From a virus, in IMG/VR virus record IMGVR_UViG_3300022707_003685, positions 1-42,343 of that record: 42,343 nucleotides of DNA; one strand, 5' to 3'. The stretch's first letter is position 1. Every line of letters begins with the position of its first letter. Made by a program: the position numbers and the translations under genes. Under the pieces are notes generated by a model. It made no database searches and had not been told where the DNA came from. It saw only the letters and a program-made list of their open reading frames with translations. Shown one piece after another: positions 6,194 to 12,620 of this stretch.

Positions 6194-6365
6194 CTTTATT
6201 TATGGGGGTCGGCTGGGCTATGGTCAACAGCCACTAAAACCTCTAGGACTGAGCCATAGCGATGCCTAGAGTACCCCCAACCTTTCCCACTACTAAAGTC
6301 TTACCTTGACATCCCCATATTATCGCCAAACCATATTAAGGAACTATTTAATTTAGGAGCTTAAT
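6194..6365 (+). other. hairpin-rich leader of the exported fibre-like gene
   Basis: GGGGGTC (6204-6210) can pair with GACCCCC (6167-6173) in copy 2, competing with its P2. Further stems are GGCTG/CAGCC (6211-6232) and CTCTAGG/CCTAGAG (6241-6271). TTGACA (6304-6309) has no well-placed -10. An AGGAG site precedes the GTG at 6366. Confidence 0.5.
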
Positions 6366-7385
6366 GTGAAATATGTCCCCATAGTTTTAGTGATACTTGT
6401 TTTAGCAACGATAGGCTTAGCAACTCAGTCTCCATTTAACCCAGGAGAGACTGCACGGTTTGACACAGTGAATACCAATGTCACCACTAACACTTCAGCC
6501 ATCGGGTCTTTAGACGCAACACCTAGCAACTACACCCCTGATTCCTCAGCTGCTGTAATCGCTGATCATTTAAAAGGAGTGGATACAGCTCTAGCTTCTA
6601 TGGGCGCAACTGAATTTGCAGATGACGTGTTCAGAGTTCAGGACAACGGGGATGCGACTAAAGAAGTAGCGATTCAAGCATCTGGAATCACAACAGGCAC
6701 AGTGAGAACAATCACCATGCCAGATGCAGATGTGGATTTAGGGGCTTTAGCACTTACTGATTTGTCAAATCTTGTGAACCCTACTCTTATAAACCAGGAT
6801 TTGGATCACGATGGGACTAATGTCAGATCCCTTGGGAGTGGGACTTCTGTATGGAGTTCTCTTTGGACAAGGGGAATTATCATAACAAACTACGCAACAG
6901 GCTCAGGCTTGAATCTATATCTGATGGAAGACCAGTTTGACCTTCCAAGTGGGGTTGAGGTTGCTGGGATCAGCATGCAGACTACTTCAGATAAGCCTTT
7001 AGGGATTGCCACTGAAGATGACAACGCTGCTGACACAAAGGACATTTACATTGAAACGGGAGATATGACTTCAGGGGCTAATACTTCGGGTTTTATTAAC
7101 ATCAGGACAGGCCAGACTAACACAGGGGTAGGTGGGAATATTAGTTTGATAACCCCTGTTCCGACTGATGGGGCTGGGACGCAGGCTGATATCATACTTG
7201 ATGCCAGAAAGGTCATTGTGGTTGACGGGGGGATTCAACTTGACTTCATAACAGCTGACCCGTGTGGCGATGCTTTAGCTTTTCCTGAGGGCGGTTTATG
7301 GTACAACGACACTTCTGACTATCCTTGTTTTTGTGATGGTGGTGGTGTTGATTTAAAAATGGATGGATCAACTGCTTGTTTCTAA
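6366..7385 (+). CDS. exported fibre-like protein
   Basis: It starts at GTG 6366, six bases after AGGAG. The 339 residues begin with a hydrophobic signal or anchor (MKYVPIVLVILVLATIGLA). A fibre-type module follows (FRVQDNGDATKEVAIQASGITTGTVRTITMPDADVDLGAL, about residues 88-130), then beta-rich, Asp/Thr-rich sequence. The C-terminus has a cysteine-rich 'LWYNDTSDYPCFCDG...ACF' end. Phage fibre and decoration proteins share such modules, but a signal peptide is unusual for a virion protein. It forms its own unit, closed by the terminator at 7439-7461. It may be a surface-displayed or secreted adhesin-like product; that is inference. Confidence 0.7.
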   Translation: MKYVPIVLVILVLATIGLATQSPFNPGETARFDTVNTNVTTNTSAIGSLDATPSNYTPDSSAAVIADHLKGVDTALASMGATEFADDVFRVQDNGDATKEVAIQASGITTGTVRTITMPDADVDLGALALTDLSNLVNPTLINQDLDHDGTNVRSLGSGTSVWSSLWTRGIIITNYATGSGLNLYLMEDQFDLPSGVEVAGISMQTTSDKPLGIATEDDNAADTKDIYIETGDMTSGANTSGFINIRTGQTNTGVGGNISLITPVPTDGAGTQADIILDARKVIVVDGGIQLDFITADPCGDALAFPEGGLWYNDTSDYPCFCDGGGVDLKMDGSTACF

Positions 7386-7438
7386 AGTTTTTAATTAAGC
7401 TACCGATAAGAAGTCATACCATTTTTTTCCTTGTTACC

Positions 7439-7461
7439 ACCCCCGCCCCACGGGGGTTTTT
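7439..7461 (+). terminator. strong intrinsic terminator
   Basis: ACCCCCG and CGGGGGT (7439-7457) form a perfect seven-base stem around CCCCA, followed by five T. It ends the 5463-7385 transcript. Confidence 0.9.
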
Positions 7462-7621
7462 AACGCAATCAACCTTGCACATTAATTCCTAGTTTTTACA
7501 CTTCAATTAATAAATCCCAACGGGATTTGGGCTGTGCATGGAGTCGGGGGTTAATAGGTCCTCGTTAAATTCATCAGTCGCTGGTCATGACTCCATGAAG
7601 GGCTGGCTTTTCTTTTTTTTC
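7462..7621 (+). other. non-coding region with two perfect hairpins
   Basis: No gene seen. AAATCCC-AAC-GGGATTT lies at 7512-7528. CATGGAGTC (7537-7545) pairs with GACTCCATG (7589-7597) over nine bases, with an inner ATCAG/CTGGT stem. A T-rich run follows at about 7608-7621. It lies just before the terminase operon, so a packaging-site role or a second RNA element is possible. Confidence 0.5.
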
Positions 7622-7651
7622 TTGTCATATTATATATACCTTCCTTACAAT
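7622..7651 (+). promoter_or_regulatory. candidate late-operon promoter
   Basis: TTGTCA (7622-7627), an 18-base spacer and TACAAT (7646-7651), each one base from consensus. It lies after the terminator at 7439 and before the terminase and structural genes. Confidence 0.6.
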
Positions 7652-7684
7652 AAAATTACGTTTAATCTCTTGTTGTTAGGGGTT

Positions 7685-7747
7685 TGCGGCTGTCACTGAG
7701 GTTTTTTATGTTTCCTTAATGTGAACGCCATGCCGCAGGCCTTTTTT
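7685..7747 (+). terminator. leader terminator / attenuator-like hairpin
   Basis: TGCGGC (7685-7690) pairs with GCCGCA (7732-7737); the interior pairs TCACTGAGG with CCTTAATGTGA. GGCC and six T follow (7738-7747). It stands between the candidate promoter at 7622 and the first late gene, so late transcription may be attenuated or need antitermination. Confidence 0.55.
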
Positions 7748-7807
7748 CTTTACAAATTCTTCTTTATGCTTTTAGCTATACTCACATGACAATTAAAGGA
7801 GGATGTA

Positions 7808-8041
7808 ATGACAAAGAACGAAAAGATATTGAAGGCCCAAATTAGGGAACTAGAAAGACTTGTCGAGATCAAGGACGAAGTCATAAGAGAGCTCAAAACT
7901 TTAATTTCGCCAAACCAAACAATTTTCCCGACCATTACAACCTCAGGATTCTCCTCTGGAGAGCCTATGCCAAACCCTTTTTCTGGAACAACTTGTGACT
8001 CAGAAACTCTTATAACAAACACTGGTACAGACGTTGCCTGA
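7808..8041 (+). CDS. small coiled-coil protein
   Basis: AAAGGAGG precedes the ATG at 7808. The 77 residues start with a heptad-like helix (ILKAQIRELERLVEIKDEVIRELKTL, about residues 7-32) and end in a Ser/Thr-rich, probably disordered tail. It overlaps the TTG start of TerS by eight bases. Function unknown. Confidence 0.7.
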   Translation: MTKNEKILKAQIRELERLVEIKDEVIRELKTLISPNQTIFPTITTSGFSSGEPMPNPFSGTTCDSETLITNTGTDVA

Positions 8042-8801
8042 AAACCCTAAGCACTTGAAGGTAGCGTCTCATAATGGGACACCCCTTAAGAAAATTTTTG
8101 TGAAAGAAGAATTTCCCCCTCTCACCTCAGAGAACTGGCTTCAGCGCACCCGTACTTTTCTGAATAAAGATACAGGTCTTTATGAGCTAATAGACATTCT
8201 TACGGGCAAACTGATTGCTTGCCAAAATAAATGTGAAGGCCCTTGGGATTTATCGACAATGAATGAAGTTAACATTGACGGGAGGGTTATCCTTATCCCT
8301 CACGGAGCTGATCATTCAAAGATTTCAACAAGAAAGCAGCATCATTACTCTCAGAACATAGTTGATTTAATTTGCAATGAGATTGCAGGTGGTAAGGCTA
8401 TGACTAAGGTTTTAGAGCAGACTCAGTATCCTTCAGCTCCTATATTTGCGGTTTGGAGAAAGGAGCATCCCGAGATCAATGACCAGTTGGATTACGCCTA
8501 CGAGATGCGTGGTGAGTTTGCTAGGGATAAGATCCAGGAGATAGTGGACACTGAGGCAACTGATAAAATGCAGCTTGATAATCAGAAAATAAACCTTGAT
8601 GCTAATAAGTGGTTAGCGGGAAAAGATGCCCCAAAAAGATTTGGCGATAAGAAAGCTGATGTGGAAGTGGGCAGGGATATGGTCATAAACATCATCTCAA
8701 ATATAGACAGGACTCCTAAGGAAAGAGAGATTATAGATGTCACGAAAAAGCAAATTAGTGATGGTATCAAAAAAGATCTTCTCAACGGCGGGGACTCCTG
8801 A
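8034..8801 (+). CDS. terS: terminase small subunit
   Basis: The 255-residue frame starts at a TTG (8034); the frame is closed just upstream, so no much longer start exists. The core QNIVDLICNEIAGGKAMTKVLEQTQYPSAPIFAVWRKEHPEINDQLDYAYEMRGEFARDKIQEI (residues about 108-170) and the following LDANKWLAGKDAPKRFGDK fit the Sf6-like TerS family. Those proteins bind the packaging site through a helix-turn-helix-like domain and hand DNA to TerL. The N-terminal 95 residues are extra to the family core. TerL lies 3.8 kb downstream, with fibre-type genes inserted between. Confidence 0.85.
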   Translation: MPENPKHLKVASHNGTPLKKIFVKEEFPPLTSENWLQRTRTFLNKDTGLYELIDILTGKLIACQNKCEGPWDLSTMNEVNIDGRVILIPHGADHSKISTRKQHHYSQNIVDLICNEIAGGKAMTKVLEQTQYPSAPIFAVWRKEHPEINDQLDYAYEMRGEFARDKIQEIVDTEATDKMQLDNQKINLDANKWLAGKDAPKRFGDKKADVEVGRDMVINIISNIDRTPKEREIIDVTKKQISDGIKKDLLNGGDS

Positions 8802-9069
8802 AGTATTAAATGCCGCAAGTCTTTTATCGACTTCGTTTTTATTTGAAAACCCCAAAGATCAAACTGGGGACATAAGGGTTTCAGATTCATCAGCTAGTCT
8901 TGTGGCTGGGGTTTTTCATACATTAATACCAGGTGAGAAGTTCACAATCCAGTCTGACGCTCAAGGGGGAGGTCAGATGTATGAGTTTGATCTGTCCGAT
9001 ATTTGGGGTGAGTCCACAGTGGACGGTGAGGCTTTAATTATTTCTCGCCTTGGGTTAGGGGTTCTTTAA
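8737..9069 (+). CDS. putative virion beta-sandwich protein 1
   Basis: This 110-residue protein overlaps the TerS end by 65 bases from ATG 8737; an internal ATG at 8761 would shorten that. The body (VLNAASLLSTSFLFENPKDQTGDIRVSDSSASLVAGVFHTLIPGEKFTIQS...) has the spacing of a small beta-domain found in phage decoration and fibre proteins ('x...NxSdxxVxVG...LxPGe'). The next gene and those at 9472 and 10492 show the same plan. Structural role is inferred. Confidence 0.65.
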   Translation: MSRKSKLVMVSKKIFSTAGTPEVLNAASLLSTSFLFENPKDQTGDIRVSDSSASLVAGVFHTLIPGEKFTIQSDAQGGGQMYEFDLSDIWGESTVDGEALIISRLGLGVL

Positions 9070-9401
9070 TGGCTTTGTTCTCTACAGGCGGCAGAGACCC
9101 AGGGAGTGCTGAATCAGGGCTGACTAAGGTTACCCCAAAGATTACCCACCTCTCAGTCCCCACGGCAGGCGTTGAGGTAGCCCACATATTATCGGCTAAC
9201 ACAAAATCAATTTTAGTCAGGGCTCAAGATAAGACTGCAACGATAAAGTTTGCGTATGTTGCGACTGAAAGTTCGACAAAATTTATAACAATAAACCCAA
9301 GAGCTGTTTATTCAGAAGATAGTTTGCTTTTGGCGAGCACTACTTTATTTTTGCAGACTGACAAGGCGGGTCAAACATTGGAAATATTAGAATGGTCTTA
9401 A
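9069..9401 (+). CDS. putative virion beta-sandwich protein 2
   Basis: The ATG at 9069 overlaps the previous stop as TAATG. The 110 residues (ITHLSVPTAGVEVAHILSANTKSILVRAQDKTATIKFAYV...LEILEWS) follow the same beta-strand plan as the neighbours, ending in a 'xLEILEW' strand. No enzyme motif. Probably a small structural or decoration protein. Confidence 0.65.
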   Translation: MALFSTGGRDPGSAESGLTKVTPKITHLSVPTAGVEVAHILSANTKSILVRAQDKTATIKFAYVATESSTKFITINPRAVYSEDSLLLASTTLFLQTDKAGQTLEILEWS

Positions 9402-9471
9402 ATTTTTACAACATTCTTCCGATTAGGTATATGGCAATATCGCCAAACAATCCTAATAAAGGAGAGTAAAA

Positions 9472-10281
9472 ATGTCTATTACTTTAGACGAAGTACTACT
9501 TGATGGACTGACCTCAAGTATTGCTATTAAAGATTCAGGTGGGGACGAGTTAGCAATCGCGGCTGACGGGTCCATAGCCATTACGGATAATGGTGGTTCT
9601 ATAACTGTAGATGCAGTGGATTTGGATATCCGCGATCTCACTAACGCTTCTGATTCTGTGGCTATTGGAGATGCGACTAATATCATTGACGTTCAGGTCT
9701 TAGACTCTGCGTTTGATGATACTGGGAACGGTTTTATTTTAGCCGGTGTCAGGCAAGACGCTTCAGGATCTCCTGTATCAGCTGACGGTGACGCTCATCC
9801 GTTAGTGTTTAATAACGATGGGGAATTAAAAGTTGCGGCTGACTTGACTTCTGACATTGCAGATGACGCTGCTGATTCTGGGAACCCAATTAAAATTGGT
9901 GGACGAGGAGTAAGCGGTTTACTTACTGCTTTGAGTGCAACGAATGACAGGTTTGATATGCTGGGTGATTTATTTCGCAGACAGTTTACCAACCATGCCT
10001 ATAACGTTGAGATCGAGATGACAACTGAAACTGTTGGCACAAGTGCGGCTGAAATTGTTTCAACTCCAATGGTAGGAAGAATGTCTATGACAATCCAGAA
10101 CGCTAGTAATAGCTCTGTTTGGTTGGGACACGACGCAGGAGTGACATCTGATGACGCTTCAACTGGGGGGCTAGAAATTAAGAAAAACACTAGCTACACA
10201 GATGATTTTGGTGAGAACATCAATGTTTTCATGATTGCTAATGCTGTATCTAGAACCGTAAAGGTATTAGAGAAAGGATAA
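9472..10281 (+). CDS. putative virion protein with C-terminal beta module
   Basis: AAAGGAG precedes ATG 9472. The first 150 residues are Asp/Ala/Ile-rich repeats typical of fibre-type proteins (ADGSIAITDNGGSITVDAVDLDIRDL; DGDAHPLVFNNDGELKVA). The C-terminal 85 residues (TETVGTSAAEIVSTPMVGRMSMTIQNASNSSVWLGHDAGV...VKVLEKG) show the small beta module seen in the adjacent genes. Likely a baseplate-like, fibre or decoration component. The 70-base gap before it contains an ATTAGG/CCTAAT inverted repeat. Confidence 0.65.
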   Translation: MSITLDEVLLDGLTSSIAIKDSGGDELAIAADGSIAITDNGGSITVDAVDLDIRDLTNASDSVAIGDATNIIDVQVLDSAFDDTGNGFILAGVRQDASGSPVSADGDAHPLVFNNDGELKVAADLTSDIADDAADSGNPIKIGGRGVSGLLTALSATNDRFDMLGDLFRRQFTNHAYNVEIEMTTETVGTSAAEIVSTPMVGRMSMTIQNASNSSVWLGHDAGVTSDDASTGGLEIKKNTSYTDDFGENINVFMIANAVSRTVKVLEKG

Positions 10282-10285
10282 TCTA

Positions 10286-10492
10286 ATGTTTAGCATGGAA
10301 GATTTAAGATTATGTAAGGGTTTAAAAAAGGTGCTAGGGGATGGCACCTTCCCACTTATGGCAAAAGAAGTGAGTGCATTTGCAGCAGTTTACAAATGGG
10401 CAAGCGAATTGGAAGGGAAGATTGAAAAATATATCCAAGAACAAAAGATGGCTCCTATAGCAAAGCCTAAAAAGAAAAAGGTTAAGAAATAA
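10286..10492 (+). CDS. small basic-tailed protein
   Basis: This 68-residue protein (ATG 10286, AAGGAT site) is helical and ends in KPKKKKVKK. It overlaps the next ATG by one base (TAATG). The basic tail could contact DNA or RNA or another virion protein; no family is recognised. Confidence 0.65.
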   Translation: MFSMEDLRLCKGLKKVLGDGTFPLMAKEVSAFAAVYKWASELEGKIEKYIQEQKMAPIAKPKKKKVKK

Positions 10493-10803
10493 TGGGGTTT
10501 AGTGGCGGTACAGTTGAAACTCAAAACACAAGTGGTGTAACGAGTCATGAAAATGGGACTGTTGGCACAAGCGCTATTGACATCCCAAGTTCTGCGGGTA
10601 ACGTAATACAAGCAATATTAATTGATAATACAGATAATTCTAAAGATTTGCTGGTAAGTTTTGACGGGGGCACTAATTATAAGACAATTACTCCTGAATC
10701 AATTTTGTCTTGGCTTCTTAAGGGAAACCAGACTCAGGTAAAATTAAAGGCAAGTGGTGCCACCACAAGTTTTGAGATACTTTTAAACCTAGAGGAAAAC
10801 TAA
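10492..10803 (+). CDS. putative virion beta-sandwich protein 3
   Basis: 103 residues: TVGTSAIDIPSSAGNVIQAILIDNTDNSKDLLVSFDGGTNYKTITPESILSWLLKG...FEILLNLEEN. The opening 'GTVGTSAIDI' closely resembles 'ETVGTSAAEI' in the C-terminal module of the gene at 9472, so the two are probably related modules. Structural role inferred. Confidence 0.7.
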   Translation: MGFSGGTVETQNTSGVTSHENGTVGTSAIDIPSSAGNVIQAILIDNTDNSKDLLVSFDGGTNYKTITPESILSWLLKGNQTQVKLKASGATTSFEILLNLEEN

Positions 10804-11043
10804 ATGAGCAATGAAGGTGTTTTAGGTAAACCTGCAACGATAAAAGTTGAAGACAGTGGTACTCCTGTATCAGAAAGGATTAGGACGATTAACTTTGGAA
10901 CAGATTTAGATGTGTCACCAGTAGTAGATGGGAAAATCACGGTTACTTCAACTGCTGCCGCTGGGGCTTTGCCAGACTTTATTTGGTCAGATAATCTAAG
11001 TCATATTTTAACGGATGACTTATGCCCGATAATAGCGGGATAA
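10804..11043 (+). CDS. short virion-type protein
   Basis: 79 residues starting at ATG 10804, with GAGGA upstream inside the previous gene. The central IRTINFGTDLDVSPVVDGKITVTS resembles the short 'vkTLNFGdgL.vt..dG.vtVta' strand motif common in phage fibre and receptor-binding proteins. It probably works with the fibre-type genes that follow. Confidence 0.65.
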   Translation: MSNEGVLGKPATIKVEDSGTPVSERIRTINFGTDLDVSPVVDGKITVTSTAAAGALPDFIWSDNLSHILTDDLCPIIAG

Positions 11044-11053
11044 GGAGAAGGCG

Positions 11054-11968
11054 ATGTCAGGATTTCTACATTCAACGCTTGATGGAACAACAAACCAAGG
11101 CATCCATAGACTTAATCAATTTGAATACGCAGATTCAACCGCAAGGCTTGCCGCAACTGGCTTTGTGGCCGCAGATGTTAATAAATCCGCATCTGAATTA
11201 GACACTGAGACTATGTGGCTTTTGACAAGTTTTTCTCCCATTGTTTGGAAAGAGATAACCCCTTCAAGCCCAGCTCATACCCATTCTCACTCAGATGCTA
11301 CAGGCCAAACGGTAAATGACCATCATTCACGAGATCATGCCGCAGCTCATGGGCCAAGTGGCGTTGATGCTTTACGCTTAGATAATTTAGAAGTTCCAGA
11401 GGATAACACAGATTTAGATGCTTCAACTTCAAAGCATGGTTTATTACAAAAACTTCCTGGCGGAACCACTGATTTCTTAAGAGCTGACGGGGCCTTTGTA
11501 ACTCCTCCTGACAACGATACTATTTACACTCATCCTAATCATTCAGGGGAGATAACAAGCACAGGGGATGGGGCACAAGTTTTAACCAAAACTGCTATTT
11601 CAAATAGGAGTTCAGTTGATATCACTGCAAGTGACATTCTTTTATACGGAGATGTGAGCGATTCTGACAACCTTAAAAAAAGTACAGTTCAAAAGCTTTT
11701 AGATTTATTATCTGCGGGCCTTAAAACTAAATCAGGGCTCGTGGCTGGGGCTTCGTTTAGCACTGATAGCGGAGAAAAAATATTTGATATTGTTTTTAGT
11801 GCAGCTTTTTCAGATGCAAATTACGCTATATCTATGGACTCTACAGTTCAAAGATCTTGGATCTATAGCGCAAAAGTAGCCGGGGGTTTTAGAATACATG
11901 CTGGGTCAAATAGTGATTTAACAGGCGAAGTTATAGATTGGCATGCTATTAAGAATGGAGAGTCATAA
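11054..11968 (+). CDS. putative fibre / receptor-binding protein with HxH region
   Basis: AGGAGAAGG precedes ATG 11054. The 304 residues include a collar-like N-terminus (STLDGTTNQGIHRLNQFEYADSTARLAATG) and a histidine-rich stretch (AHTHSHSDATGQTVNDHHSRDHAAAHG, about residues 75-102). A glycine-rich middle (LLQKLPGGTTDFLRADGAFVTPP) and a beta-rich C-terminus follow. HxH motifs bind metal along trimeric needles in T4-type fibres, so a metal-stabilised trimer is plausible. It differs from the T7-type fibre at 29694 and may be a second receptor-binding component. Confidence 0.65.
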   Translation: MSGFLHSTLDGTTNQGIHRLNQFEYADSTARLAATGFVAADVNKSASELDTETMWLLTSFSPIVWKEITPSSPAHTHSHSDATGQTVNDHHSRDHAAAHGPSGVDALRLDNLEVPEDNTDLDASTSKHGLLQKLPGGTTDFLRADGAFVTPPDNDTIYTHPNHSGEITSTGDGAQVLTKTAISNRSSVDITASDILLYGDVSDSDNLKKSTVQKLLDLLSAGLKTKSGLVAGASFSTDSGEKIFDIVFSAAFSDANYAISMDSTVQRSWIYSAKVAGGFRIHAGSNSDLTGEVIDWHAIKNGES

Positions 11969-12618
11969 TGGTATTAGAAGTTAATGATATAGAGGCTAAT
12001 CTAACGCTTAAAAAGCAGGGTAAAATTGTTCCTAAATGCGAGGGATTTACTTCTGACCCAGGAACAGGGGATGATGTTAACGATGGGTGGGATGTAGGAG
12101 ATCTTTGGGTCAATACAACATCTAAAGAGGGCTTCCTTTGTCTTAATAATACTGCAAGCGCAGCTGTATGGAAATCCACAACTTCTAGCTCTGGGACTAC
12201 AACGATTGTTAAATCTGCCGACGAATCAGTCACTAGTAGCACAACGATTCAAGATGATGATGAATTAAAATTTTCAGTTCTGAATGGTGAAAGCAAATCT
12301 TTTGTATTTTCATTAGTAGTTTCTGAGGCAGGGGCAAATCCAAATATTAAAATCAGTCTAGCGGCTCTTTCAGGCCTTACCGGGACTATAGAATATCAAT
12401 GGTATAAAATAGGCACTAACTCCACCGGGGGGGCTTCTGATTTTACTACAACTTCTGCCTCTATTTCTCTTGATACAATGAAATCTTTAACATTAGTTAT
12501 TGGGTCACTTACGGCCACTGCGGACGGGGATTTGGTTTTAAAATGGGCTCAAGGGAGTTCTGACGCAGACGCAACAACAATTCACAAACATTCAACATTA
12601 GTAGTAAATAAAGTTTAA
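11968..12618 (+). CDS. putative fibre-associated protein
   Basis: GGAGAG precedes ATG 11968 (TAATG overlap). The 216 residues contain DVGDLWVNTTSKEGFLCLNNTASAAVWK (about residues 42-69), a motif frequent in phage fibre proteins, then a Ser/Thr linker. A beta-rich C-terminal domain (VTSSTTIQDDDELKFSVLNGESKSFVFSLVV...) of a type seen in virion proteins follows. It probably partners the preceding fibre. Confidence 0.65.
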   Translation: MVLEVNDIEANLTLKKQGKIVPKCEGFTSDPGTGDDVNDGWDVGDLWVNTTSKEGFLCLNNTASAAVWKSTTSSSGTTTIVKSADESVTSSTTIQDDDELKFSVLNGESKSFVFSLVVSEAGANPNIKISLAALSGLTGTIEYQWYKIGTNSTGGASDFTTTSASISLDTMKSLTLVIGSLTATADGDLVLKWAQGSSDADATTIHKHSTLVVNKV

Positions 12619-12620
12619 AT

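Noticed and set aside
6006-6269. Plus-strand frame of 87 codons
   Set aside because: It is read through structured RNA copy 2, whose helices explain the sequence better; composition (many Cys, Trp, His) is unlike the other genes and there is no ribosome site.
6304-6335. Sigma70 promoter for the exported fibre-like gene
   Set aside because: TTGACA is present, but the nearest -10-like sequence (CATATT) is 20 bases away; spacing is too long to call.
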